Shown here: piece by piece, positions 35,247 to 45,974 of the stretch | Layout: the number at the start of each line of letters is the position of its first letter | Numbering within the stretch: the stretch's first letter is position 1 | Assembly: GCF_947259545.1 (NCBI RefSeq) | Contig: NZ_CAMYMK010000008.1 | Coordinates: 434,001 to 498,000, forward strand | Length of the DNA stretch: 64,000 nucleotides | DNA from: an uncultured Marinobacter sp. | GTDB taxonomy: Bacteria > Pseudomonadota > Gammaproteobacteria > Pseudomonadales > Oleiphilaceae | Direction: 5' to 3' | The notes under the pieces: generated by a model | The model's input: the letters and a program-made list of their open reading frames with translations, nothing else | The model's database searches: none | What the model was told of the DNA's origin: nothing | Program-made: the position numbers and the translations under genes

Positions 35247-35338
35247 GATGGCCTTACCACAAATGTTTTCAAAAGATATCAAAATGTAGTTCAGGGATAT
35301 TGTTCATTGCAAGGTGCATCGGTAGTTTAGCCTCATGA

Positions 35339-37462
<2,124 letters not shown>

Positions 37463-37678
37463 GGTTTGATCACAGGCTCCTGATCACAAAACGTTTCAGT
37501 TTTTCGCTGTTCCCCGTCGCCAGTCTGGCTAGACTATCCTTCAGAAGTCTGTCAGATTTTCAGATCTTGCCCCGAGCCAGAGTGCTTCGGGGTGAGAGTG
37601 CCGGCTTCAATGACATGTGGAATACCTGCGGGGTGTTCGTGGGTTGATGTCGGGTTTCAGAATAGCGGGGAGTCAACA

Positions 37679-38929
37679 ATGGTATCTGCCGACCAGGCGA
37701 GCGATGGTTATTCGGCGGTGTTTTTTATGGATGGCAGCAATGTGTCGCGACAAATGCGTGCGACGGAGTTTGGTGCTTTCCTTGATGGCTATGTCGGTCT
37801 TTCCGACCTGGCGGAAACGGATGTAAAGGCGGTGCTGGTGGATCTCGGTGGGGATCTGCAGGTGCGGTCGCTGGTTTTCTTCCGCATCTACTTTGATGAG
37901 GAAGGGCGTGCTGACAGCCACTGGAATGTGCCCATTGAGAAATTAGCCCTGGAAGGTGCAAAAGGGCCGGATCTGGGCGCCGGCCCGATCCGCCTGGTGT
38001 GCCGTAGCCAGTGTCCGGATCCGTCGTTTGCCGAGGAACTCTGGGACCCGGATATGACGCCTGGAAGCAATCATTTCCAGTCGATTCGAAAGGCTGTGGA
38101 AGCCAACACCCTCAAGTTCCGCAAAATCGAACCGTCCCGGGAAGAGGATATTCCGGTGCTGGCGGCGGAGTCGAAGCCTTCGGAGGCGCCGTCGGACACT
38201 GGTGATCGTGCCAGACTCGCCCAGTTGATCCGGGAGCAGCGGCTTCGCATCAAGACCCTGCAGAGCGTCCATCGGGATTCGTTGTCAGACATCCAGCGCG
38301 AACATCGCCTGGAAATGCAGGCTTTGCGCAGTGAAATGTCAGCGCTTGAGCAGAAGTATGAGCGCCAGCGACTGAGCAATGAGCAGCTCAAGACGCGACT
38401 GGCGGAGCGCAACGAGCAATATCTCACCATGCAGGAGCAGATAGCCCAGGGGGAGGAGCAGGACGTCCGAAAGGGTGCCAATTCCGATGCAGAACTGGTG
38501 TTGCTCCGGGAACAACTGGATCGTAAGCAGCGAGAGCTGGAGTTGCGGGACCAGAAACTGGTTGCGCTTGAGCAGGAAAATCACGAACTGCGACACCGGG
38601 AACCACCGGAAAATTCGGTGATGGAGCATCTGCAGCGCCAATCGGTCTTCCTGGTGGCTTACCATGCCGGTGTCGGCCACATTACCCTTCCCTATGACGA
38701 CATTGAGTCCTATTTCAATAACCCGGTGGCCTATGCGGCGGAACGTTGCGGTCTGAACGAGCCGGCCTATCGGGAGTGGCTTGAGCATTATGAGAACCCG
38801 GTGTGCCTGCATAAAGATGACGATGGTAACGCCTGTGGCGAACCTGTTATGCGGGTTAGCCAGCCGGCAGATTTCCGGGCAGGGGCGGATGATCGTTGCG
38901 AGAAGCACCGTGAGTCGGTTTCAGCTTGA
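37679..38929 (+). CDS. Coiled-coil protein with Cys-rich C-terminus (unknown function)
   Basis: 416 aa from ATG 37679 (GGGGAG upstream). Residues 1-150 form a folded domain of unknown type; about 190-320 is a long charged coiled coil (REQRLRIKTLQSVH, then repeated heptads to EQENHELRHRE); the end has CLHKDDDGNACGEP and RCEKH, a possible zinc site. I do not recognise a named family; similar proteins occur in Marinobacter and Pseudomonas (recollection). It stands between fadH and nadK, each with its own spacing, and has host composition. No transmembrane segment. A structural or scaffold role would fit the coiled coil, but this is speculation. Confidence 0.8.
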   Translation: MVSADQASDGYSAVFFMDGSNVSRQMRATEFGAFLDGYVGLSDLAETDVKAVLVDLGGDLQVRSLVFFRIYFDEEGRADSHWNVPIEKLALEGAKGPDLGAGPIRLVCRSQCPDPSFAEELWDPDMTPGSNHFQSIRKAVEANTLKFRKIEPSREEDIPVLAAESKPSEAPSDTGDRARLAQLIREQRLRIKTLQSVHRDSLSDIQREHRLEMQALRSEMSALEQKYERQRLSNEQLKTRLAERNEQYLTMQEQIAQGEEQDVRKGANSDAELVLLREQLDRKQRELELRDQKLVALEQENHELRHREPPENSVMEHLQRQSVFLVAYHAGVGHITLPYDDIESYFNNPVAYAAERCGLNEPAYREWLEHYENPVCLHKDDDGNACGEPVMRVSQPADFRAGADDRCEKHRESVSA

Positions 38930-39056
38930 GCGGATCTCCACTTTGAACCGACTCTTTTTTCAGTATCGGTGTAACTTTCGTTAAACTGTCCCCAGAACGA
39001 CACCGGGCCTTGTTCTGATACTGGCCCGGCTCCATTCCGACACCGCAGGAAGTTAC

Positions 39057-39941
39057 ATGGATCAATTCAGGAATATCGGCGTTATTGGCCGCATGGGCAG
39101 CGTCAAGGTGGTGGAATCCCTGCGCCAGCTGAAACAGTACCTGGTGAATAATCACTACCATGTCATTATCGAGGAAGATACGGCCAGCATGCTCCCCGGC
39201 CATGGCCTGCAAGTGGCCAGTAAGAAGTTATTGGGAGAGATCTGTGACCTGGTGATCGTGGTTGGTGGTGATGGCAGCCTGCTTGGCGCCGCACGGGAAC
39301 TGGCCAAATCGAAGATTCCGCTGCTTGGCGTCAACCGTGGTCGCCTGGGGTTTCTGACTGATATCTCTCCCTCAGACCTTGAGGAGCGCCTGGGCAAGGT
39401 GCTTCAGGGCGAGTACATTGAGGAAACCCGCTTCCTGCTGGATGGTAATGTGGAGCGCAACGGCCAGCCGCTGGGATTCGGAACCGCGTTGAATGACGTG
39501 GTGCTGCATCCGGGCAAGTCCACCCGAATGATTGGTTTCGACCTGTTTATTGACGGACATTTCGTATATAGCCAGCGCTCGGATGGCCTTATCGTGGCTA
39601 CTCCCACGGGGTCGACCGCGTATTCGTTATCCGCAGGTGGACCAATCATGCATCCCAAGCTGGATGCCATTGTACTAGTACCCATGTTTCCGCATACCCT
39701 GAGTAGCCGGCCGATCGTGGTGGATGGCAAGAGTGAGATCAAACTGGTTATCGGTGAAACTAACGAAACCTATCCCCAGATCAGTTTCGATGGGCAGATG
39801 AACATTGCCTGCGCTCCCGGTGACATCATCCGCATCACCAAAAAGCCGTTCAAGATCCGTCTTATTCATCCTACGGATCACAACTTTTACGCCACATGCC
39901 GCGGTAAGCTGGGCTGGGCCAGTGAGATTGCAGCGAGTTGA
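39057..39941 (+). CDS. nadK: NAD(+) kinase
   Basis: 294 aa. Motifs GGDGSLLGAAR (phosphate loop), NRGRLGFLTD and TPTGSTAYSLSAGGPI are diagnostic of NAD kinase, which makes NADP from NAD. ATG at 39057. It is followed two bases later by a metallophosphoesterase gene and then a rhomboid gene, so the three probably form one operon (a short hairpin/terminator ends it). Confidence 0.96.
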   Translation: MDQFRNIGVIGRMGSVKVVESLRQLKQYLVNNHYHVIIEEDTASMLPGHGLQVASKKLLGEICDLVIVVGGDGSLLGAARELAKSKIPLLGVNRGRLGFLTDISPSDLEERLGKVLQGEYIEETRFLLDGNVERNGQPLGFGTALNDVVLHPGKSTRMIGFDLFIDGHFVYSQRSDGLIVATPTGSTAYSLSAGGPIMHPKLDAIVLVPMFPHTLSSRPIVVDGKSEIKLVIGETNETYPQISFDGQMNIACAPGDIIRITKKPFKIRLIHPTDHNFYATCRGKLGWASEIAAS

Positions 39942-39943
39942 GC

Positions 39944-40957
39944 ATGTCAGGACAGATAAAAACCGCGAACCGTGGTTACGATATCATCGGCGATATACAT
40001 GGGTGTGCCCACACGTTGATCCATCTGCTGGAGCAGATGGGTTACCGCAAAGTGAATGGTATCTATGAGCATCCGCGCCGACAGGCCATTTTCATCGGTG
40101 ACATAATTGATCGGGGCCCGCGAATTCGTGAGGCATTGCACCTGGTTCGGGACATGGTGGACCATGGTTCAGCCCGTATCGTGATGGGAAACCACGAGTA
40201 CAATGCCCTGGGCTATTGCACCCGGGCCCGGCCCGGCAGCGGTAAGCAATGGTTGCGAGAGCACAACGCCCGCCATGATCGCCTGATCCGGGAAACTCTG
40301 GAACAGTTTGAGCCGTATCCCCATGAGTGGAACGAATTCCTCGAATGGTTTTACACCATTCCATTGTTTATTGAGGAAGAAGGATTCCGTGTGGTGCACG
40401 CGTGCTGGGATGGTGAGCTGATCGAAAAATTCAAGCACGCCCAGGGAGGAGCCTGCATTGATGAGGACTTTCTCCATGCCTCATCGGCGATTGAGTCCTT
40501 TGCCGGGCAGGTGATGGACACCTTGCTGCGGGGAACCGACCTGCGATTGCCGGAGGGCGTCAAGATCACCGGCAAGGATGGTTACGTGCGTGAATTCTTC
40601 CGCACCAAGTTCTGGGCTGATAATCCACAGACCTATGCTGATGTCGTCTTTCAGCCGGATCCGCTGCCTCGGGACGTCGCGCGGATGGAGCTGACTGATG
40701 ATGAGCGCCGCCAGTTGATTTCCTACCCGCTGAGTGAGCCTCCGGTATTTGTGGGCCATTACTGGATGGACGGCAGTCCCGCTCCGCTGAAGTCCAATGT
40801 TGCCTGTATTGATTACAGTGCCGTGAAATACGGTAAATTGGTGGCCTACCGGATGGATGGCGAACGTACCTTGTCAAAAGACAAATTCGTCTGGGTGGAT
40901 GTGGACCGGCCGGAGCAGCCGGATTACCCAACCAGCGAAGACAGTGTGGCGAGGTAG
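39944..40957 (+). CDS. Metallophosphoesterase
   Basis: 337 aa from ATG 39944. The calcineurin-type metal motifs are present: GDIHGCAHTL, GDIIDRGP and GNHEYNA, followed by histidine-bearing HACWDGE and FVGHYWM. It is a cytoplasmic phosphoesterase of the PPP-like branch; the substrate could be a phosphoprotein or nucleotide such as Ap4A. Starts two bases after the nadK stop and ends three bases before the rhomboid start, implying translational coupling. The nadK linkage suggests nucleotide-related work, which is inference. Confidence 0.88.
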   Translation: MSGQIKTANRGYDIIGDIHGCAHTLIHLLEQMGYRKVNGIYEHPRRQAIFIGDIIDRGPRIREALHLVRDMVDHGSARIVMGNHEYNALGYCTRARPGSGKQWLREHNARHDRLIRETLEQFEPYPHEWNEFLEWFYTIPLFIEEEGFRVVHACWDGELIEKFKHAQGGACIDEDFLHASSAIESFAGQVMDTLLRGTDLRLPEGVKITGKDGYVREFFRTKFWADNPQTYADVVFQPDPLPRDVARMELTDDERRQLISYPLSEPPVFVGHYWMDGSPAPLKSNVACIDYSAVKYGKLVAYRMDGERTLSKDKFVWVDVDRPEQPDYPTSEDSVAR

Positions 40958-40960
40958 TTC

Positions 40961-41821
40961 GTGTATCGGGTTAAACAGATTGATACCAGTGTCAACCTGG
41001 CGGGGTTCAGTCGCTGGTTGAGTGAGCAAGGGGTCGGACACCGGATTACTGAAGAGGGTGAATTCCAGGTGCTGTGGCTGGAGAACCCCGATCATACCGA
41101 ACCGGTGTTGCGGGCTCTGGAGCGTTTCCTGTCTGAGCCCGAGTTGCGGAATGCCGTGAATTCCATCAGCCAGTCTCCGGTGCACAGTGGTGGGCGCTGG
41201 CAGCCATCCCCTGGACATGCGCCGCTGGTGTTGGGCGTCATTGTCCTCGCGTTACTGATGGCCTGGTTCACCGGGATGGGGCGTAACCAGTTTGCCACCT
41301 TGTTGATGATGGTTGATCCGCAGCAGTTTGACTGGAATACCCTGTCATCAAGGGTGTACGCCTTAAGGGAAACCCTGACTAGTGGTCAGGTCTGGCGCCT
41401 CATCTCACCCGATTTTCTGCATTTCAGCTGGACCCACATTATTTTCAACTCGGTTATGCTCTGGTTTCTGGGCAGCCAGATCGAGTGGTTTGATGGCAAG
41501 GCGAGGCTGGTGACTCTGTTTGTGTTTACCAGCCTGGTGTCCAACGGCCTGCAGTATTTCGTGTCTGGCCCCCTGTTTGGCGGCTTGTCCGGTGTGGTGT
41601 ACGGCATTCTCGGGTACTGCTGGTTAAGCCAGCGGCGTGTGCCCAGATTCCAGTTTCCTCCGGCATTGGTCACGTTCGCAGTGGTGTGGATGGTCATCGG
41701 GTTCACGCCGTTACCGGAAGTGCTGGGGTTAGGCCGGATGGCCAACGAGGCGCACCTTGGTGGTTTTATTGCCGGTATTGCCTTGGCGGTGGTTTTGCCC
41801 GTACGGGCGGTGCGAGCATAA
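40961..41821 (+). CDS. Rhomboid family intramembrane serine protease
   Basis: 286 aa, GTG start at 40961. A soluble N-terminal part (1-80) precedes about six membrane helices. Catalytic dyad S210 (GLSGVVYG) and H265 (AHLGGFIAG) is intact; WTHIIFNSVMLWFLG carries the conserved loop histidine/asparagine. Such GlpG-like proteases cut membrane-spanning substrates. It ends the nadK operon and a stem-loop follows directly. Confidence 0.93.
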   Translation: MYRVKQIDTSVNLAGFSRWLSEQGVGHRITEEGEFQVLWLENPDHTEPVLRALERFLSEPELRNAVNSISQSPVHSGGRWQPSPGHAPLVLGVIVLALLMAWFTGMGRNQFATLLMMVDPQQFDWNTLSSRVYALRETLTSGQVWRLISPDFLHFSWTHIIFNSVMLWFLGSQIEWFDGKARLVTLFVFTSLVSNGLQYFVSGPLFGGLSGVVYGILGYCWLSQRRVPRFQFPPALVTFAVVWMVIGFTPLPEVLGLGRMANEAHLGGFIAGIALAVVLPVRAVRA

Positions 41822-41825
41822 AAAA

Positions 41826-41845
41826 GCCCCGCCAAAAGGCGGGGC
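41826..41845. terminator. Terminator hairpin after rhomboid gene
   Basis: GCCCCGCC (41826-41833), AAAA loop, GGCGGGGC (41838-41845). It is preceded by five A and followed by ATTAAAAG, so it looks strongest for transcription from the right, but it also ends the rhomboid operon. Confidence 0.75.
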
Positions 41846-41878
41846 ATTAAAAGAGCTTTTTGCTCCTGATGAGAGAGA

Positions 41879-41906
41879 CCAAATGAATACGACCTTCGTC
41901 ATTTGG
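41879..41906. promoter_or_regulatory. Inverted repeat CCAAATGA/TCATTTGG
   Basis: CCAAATGA (41879-41886) and TCATTTGG (41899-41906) are perfect complements with a 12-base spacer that itself contains ACGA/TCGT. It sits just upstream of the Fur-like box and could be an operator or RNA hairpin. Confidence 0.45.
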
Positions 41907-41909
41907 TGA

Positions 41910-41928
41910 TGTAATAATAATCATTATC
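41910..41928. promoter_or_regulatory. Fur-box-like operator upstream of yeaC
   Basis: TGTAATAATAATCATTATC agrees at 16 of 19 positions with the consensus GATAATGATAATCATTATC. It lies 60 bases before the ATG of the yeaC-like gene and may put yeaC and the DUF2797 gene under iron control. Confidence 0.6.
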
Positions 41929-41988
41929 ATTTGCGTCTGTCAACCCGGTGCAACTATTTTTATTGGACGTGTTTTGCAGGAGAAGACC

Positions 41989-42279
41989 ATGACATACGAA
42001 GAGCTGATTGAGCGGCTGGATCCAACGGTTTACCAGAACCTGCGTCGCTCCATTGAGCTGGGTAAGTGGCCGGATGGCCGCAAGCTAACGCCGGAACAGC
42101 GCGAGATCTGTCTGGGCGCGGTAATATACTACGAGAACCTGCACGGTATTCCCGAGACCGAACGAGTCGGTTACCTGGATCGCGGGAGCAAGGCAGGCAC
42201 CGCCTGTGATCCGTCGGTGAAACAGGCGTCCGATTCTGGTGATGTGGATCCTTCACAGTTTGTCGAGGTCAAGTCTTGA
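41989..42279 (+). CDS. YeaC-like DUF1315 family protein
   Basis: 96 aa from ATG 41989, with a GGAGAAG site. The sequence MTYEELIERLDPTVYQNLRRSIELGKWPDG is typical of DUF1315 (E. coli YeaC, about 90 aa), a small soluble protein of unknown function. Its stop overlaps the TTG start of the DUF2797 gene (TTGA). A Fur-like box lies upstream. The C-terminal 30 residues are variable and probably disordered. Confidence 0.9.
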   Translation: MTYEELIERLDPTVYQNLRRSIELGKWPDGRKLTPEQREICLGAVIYYENLHGIPETERVGYLDRGSKAGTACDPSVKQASDSGDVDPSQFVEVKS

Positions 42280-43118
42280 AGGCATTGGTGGATGTCAGTG
42301 GCCGGCTCCGGAAGATGCCGGCAGAAGCCGGACAGCCGGTTGACTATGTGATTCAGGTTGGAGATACGCGGATTCCCCTGAACGACACGATCGGGTATCC
42401 GGTACAGATAGACTATGATGGGATTATCCGTTGTATTCACTGTGACCGCGTCACAAAAAAGAGTTTCGGTCAGGGCTATTGCTACCCCTGTTTCCGTAAG
42501 CTCGCGGCTTGCGACAGCTGCATCATGAGCCCTGAGAAATGTCATTACTACGAGGGAACGTGTCGCGAGCCGGAGTGGGGTGAGACTCATTGTATGGTGG
42601 AACACGTGGTGTATCTGGCAAACTCATCGGGCCTGAAGGTCGGAATTACCAGGGCATCCCAGGTGCCAACGCGGTGGATCGACCAGGGCGCGGTTGAGGC
42701 AATCCCGATGGTGCGTGTGGCTACCCGTCAGCTGGCCGGATTTGTTGAAGTGGCCTGTAAGCAGCATGTATCTGACCGGACTAACTGGCGTGCCATGCTC
42801 AAAGGCGATGTACCCGAGATGGACCTGTCTGCCGAACGTGACAGGCTACTGGCATTGATCGCCGATGACCTTGAGCAGCTGAAAGCGGACCACGGGGAAG
42901 ATGCGTTACAGGTGGTGGATGAGCAGGGACTGGGGCTGAGTTACCCGGTCGAGGTCTGGCCGCAGAAGATCAAAACCCATAATCTGGATAAGCAACCTTC
43001 GGCGGAAGGGACACTCCAGGGCATCAAGGGGCAGTACCTGATGCTCGATACCGGGGTGATCAATATTCGTAAATACACCGGTTATGATGTCCGCTTCCGG
43101 GTATTTCCCAAAACCTGA
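42276..43118 (+). CDS. DUF2797 domain protein with cysteine clusters
   Basis: 280 aa, TTG start at 42276 overlapping the yeaC stop. Cysteine-rich part RCIHCDRVTKKSFGQGYCYPCFRKLAACDSCIM and CHYYEGTC (residues about 50-95) suggests zinc or Fe-S binding; the next segment HVVYLANSSGLKVGITRASQVPTRW resembles a GIY-YIG-like fold (Y...G.T...R). Function unknown; an RNA/DNA-related role has been guessed for the family. Together with yeaC it forms a small operon with a Fur-like site. Confidence 0.85.
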   Translation: MKALVDVSGRLRKMPAEAGQPVDYVIQVGDTRIPLNDTIGYPVQIDYDGIIRCIHCDRVTKKSFGQGYCYPCFRKLAACDSCIMSPEKCHYYEGTCREPEWGETHCMVEHVVYLANSSGLKVGITRASQVPTRWIDQGAVEAIPMVRVATRQLAGFVEVACKQHVSDRTNWRAMLKGDVPEMDLSAERDRLLALIADDLEQLKADHGEDALQVVDEQGLGLSYPVEVWPQKIKTHNLDKQPSAEGTLQGIKGQYLMLDTGVINIRKYTGYDVRFRVFPKT

Positions 43119-43190
43119 ATCCGCTCGAGAGACACATTGCATCGGTACCGTTAACCCGTGCCGACAGAAACGAATTTCTGGAGACAACCC

Positions 43191-45833
43191 ATGCGTACCA
43201 GTCAGCCAAAGACCATTTACCTGAAAGACTACCGTGTACCGGATTTTCTGGTGGATCACGTGGATCTCAGGTTTGAGCTTTATGAAGACGGTGCCCGTGT
43301 TCATAGCACACTATCCTTGCGCCGGAATCCGGAGGCGTTCGACAATCGGGGTGCTCTTGAGCTGGATGGTGACAGCCTGAAACTCGAATCGGTGGCTCTC
43401 GATGGCGCTATCCTGGAAATCGGGCAATACGAGGATCTCGGTGACAAGCTGGTGGTTGCCGAGGTGCCCGATGCATTCGAGCTTAAGGCGGTCACCTGGA
43501 TAGAGCCGCAGAACAACACCCGCCTGGAGGGTCTGTACAAGTCATCGGGGATGTTTTGTACCCAGTGTGAGGCAGAGGGCTTCCGCTGTATTACTTTCTT
43601 CCCGGACCGGCCAGACGTGATGTCGCGTTTCCGTACGCGGATAGAGGCAGACAAGTCTTCCTATCCGATCCTGCTGTCCAACGGTAACGATGTTGAACGG
43701 GGTGATCTGGCGGATGGCCGACACTTTGTCACCTGGGAGGATCCGTTCCCGAAGCCCTGTTACCTGTTCGCACTGGTGGCTGGAGATCTCGTTGAGAAGC
43801 GTGACACCTTCACCACCCTGTCTGGTCGCAATATTGACCTGCGGATGTACGTGGAGCCGCGCAACTCAGAGAAATGCGAGCACGCGATGGATTCACTCAA
43901 GCGCTCGATGCGCTGGGATGAAGAAGTCTACGGCCGGGAATACGACCTGGATATCTTCATGATCGTTGCCGTCGATGATTTCAATATGGGGGCGATGGAG
44001 AACAAGGGCCTGAACATCTTTAACTCCTCCTGTGTTCTCGCCAGCCAGGAAACTGCCACCGACCTGGCGTTCCAGCGTATCGAGGCGATTGTGGCCCATG
44101 AGTATTTCCACAATTGGTCCGGGAATCGCGTCACCTGCCGTGACTGGTTTCAACTCAGTCTCAAGGAAGGCTTTACGGTCTTCCGGGATTCGCAGTTTTC
44201 CTCCGACATGGGCTCACCCACAGTCAAGCGCATCGAGGACGTCACCCTGCTGAGAACGGCACAGTTCGCCGAGGACGGCGGTCCCATGGCCCACCCGGTG
44301 CGCCCGGCGTCGTACATGGAAATTTCCAACTTCTACACCCTGACCATTTATGAAAAAGGGGCGGAAGTAGTCCGGATGATTCACACCCTGCTGAGCCCCG
44401 ATTTGTTCCGCAAAGGCAGTGATCTCTATTTCGAGCGTCATGATGGGCAGGCAGTCACCACGGATGATTTTGTCAAAGCCATGGAAGACGCCAGCGGTCG
44501 TGACCTCTCTCAATTCCGTCTCTGGTATGAGCAGGCTGGCACCCCGGTACTCAACATCAGCGACAGTTACGATGAACAGACCGGTATTTATCATCTGACG
44601 GTTGAGCAGAGCATTCCCGATACACCCGGCCAGCAAGACAAGCAGCCCCAGCACATCCCCTTTGCGCTGGGGCTGCTTGACAGCAGCGGAAACGATATTC
44701 CACTGAAGATGGCCGACGGTGACGATGATGCGCCTACCGAGCGGGTGCTGGAACTGACCGAGGCGAGCCACACGTTCGAGTTCAATGACGTCCGTGAGCA
44801 GCCGGTTCCCTCATTGCTGAGGCAGTTCTCTGCTCCCGTACGTGTGGCTTACCCCTGGACAAGGGAGCAGCTAGAGTTCCTGATGAGCCACGATTCCGAC
44901 GGGTTCAACCGCTGGGATGCAGGGCAGAGGCTGGCGGTAGACGTGATTTCATCACTGGTGGATGCTCCGGACGATGCGGAGATTGAGCCCAGGCTGGTGG
45001 CTGCCTATCGTCATCTGATGTCGGATACCTCTCTGGACCAGGCTCTGGTGGCCAAGATGTTGCAGTTGCCGTCGGAAGCCTATCTGATTGAATTGGCAGA
45101 TAGTCCCGATGTGCAGGCTATTCACCAGGCACGGGAGAGGGTGCTCACGCATCTTGCGGTTTCCCTCAGGGAAGATCTGTTGGCGTGCTACCTCCGTATC
45201 GTCACAACGGGTGCGTATGAACTGACACCGGAAGCCATTGCCGGTCGTAGCCTGCGAAATACAGCACTGGCCTGGTTGCTCCACATCGATGATAAAGAGG
45301 GCAGGGATCTGGCGGTAAGCCAGTTCCGGGAAGCGTATAACATGACCGATCGCCTTGGTGCCCTGAGAGCGCTTGTGAACTCCGGTTTTGTGGCGGACCG
45401 TGAACAGGCCCTTGAGACCTTCTATCAACAGTTCTCCGGCGATCCTCAGGTGGTAGAGCAATGGTTCTCGGTGCAGTCTTCAAGCCCATCGACCGGAAGC
45501 CTTGATCAGGTCCGTCAGTTGATGTCTCACGAGGCATTCGACTGGAAAAATCCCAACAAAGTGCGTTCGGTCATCGGCGTGTTTGCCGGTCAGAATCTGG
45601 CGGCATTCCACGCAGCGGACGGTTCCGGGTATCGTTTCCTGGCGGACCAGGTATCACGGCTGGATGACAGCAATCCGCAGATTGCGGCACGCCTGGTGAC
45701 GCCGTTGACCCGGTGGAAGAAGTTTGCGCCCGTCCATGGTGACCAAATGAAGGTCGCTCTTGAGCAAATTCGCGACAAGGAAGGGCTGTCACGGGATGTG
45801 TATGAGGTTGTTCATAAGAGTCTTGCGGGTTGA
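43191..45833 (+). CDS. pepN: Aminopeptidase N
   Basis: 880 aa (E. coli PepN 870). Zinc site HEYFH at 303-307 with E326, and the substrate-recognition motif GAMEN at 267-271. It removes N-terminal residues from peptides in the cytoplasm. The ATG at 43191 has GGAGACAACCC upstream, and the next upstream gene ends at 43118. Complete, no frameshift. Downstream is a new promoter region. Confidence 0.97.
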   Translation: MRTSQPKTIYLKDYRVPDFLVDHVDLRFELYEDGARVHSTLSLRRNPEAFDNRGALELDGDSLKLESVALDGAILEIGQYEDLGDKLVVAEVPDAFELKAVTWIEPQNNTRLEGLYKSSGMFCTQCEAEGFRCITFFPDRPDVMSRFRTRIEADKSSYPILLSNGNDVERGDLADGRHFVTWEDPFPKPCYLFALVAGDLVEKRDTFTTLSGRNIDLRMYVEPRNSEKCEHAMDSLKRSMRWDEEVYGREYDLDIFMIVAVDDFNMGAMENKGLNIFNSSCVLASQETATDLAFQRIEAIVAHEYFHNWSGNRVTCRDWFQLSLKEGFTVFRDSQFSSDMGSPTVKRIEDVTLLRTAQFAEDGGPMAHPVRPASYMEISNFYTLTIYEKGAEVVRMIHTLLSPDLFRKGSDLYFERHDGQAVTTDDFVKAMEDASGRDLSQFRLWYEQAGTPVLNISDSYDEQTGIYHLTVEQSIPDTPGQQDKQPQHIPFALGLLDSSGNDIPLKMADGDDDAPTERVLELTEASHTFEFNDVREQPVPSLLRQFSAPVRVAYPWTREQLEFLMSHDSDGFNRWDAGQRLAVDVISSLVDAPDDAEIEPRLVAAYRHLMSDTSLDQALVAKMLQLPSEAYLIELADSPDVQAIHQARERVLTHLAVSLREDLLACYLRIVTTGAYELTPEAIAGRSLRNTALAWLLHIDDKEGRDLAVSQFREAYNMTDRLGALRALVNSGFVADREQALETFYQQFSGDPQVVEQWFSVQSSSPSTGSLDQVRQLMSHEAFDWKNPNKVRSVIGVFAGQNLAAFHAADGSGYRFLADQVSRLDDSNPQIAARLVTPLTRWKKFAPVHGDQMKVALEQIRDKEGLSRDVYEVVHKSLAG

Positions 45834-45866
45834 GAATACCGCGTGAATACTAAAATCGCACTTTCG

Positions 45867-45917
45867 GTCGATAGACAATGTTAGCCAATGGTCTAATCTG
45901 TTGACTAGTCGATAGAC
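45867..45917. promoter_or_regulatory. Direct repeat GTCGATAGAC upstream of DUF1329 gene
   Basis: GTCGATAGAC occurs at 45867-45876 and 45908-45917, start-to-start 41 bp (about four DNA turns, same face). The second is also part of an inverted pair GGTCTA / TAGACC. This lies 58-108 bases before the DUF1329 ATG, a position fitting an operator or activator site. Confidence 0.5.
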
Positions 45918-45974
45918 CGCGAAACGACAATAAAAAGCCCGTCCAAGGGCTTCCAGACGGAAGTAAGGTTTCAA

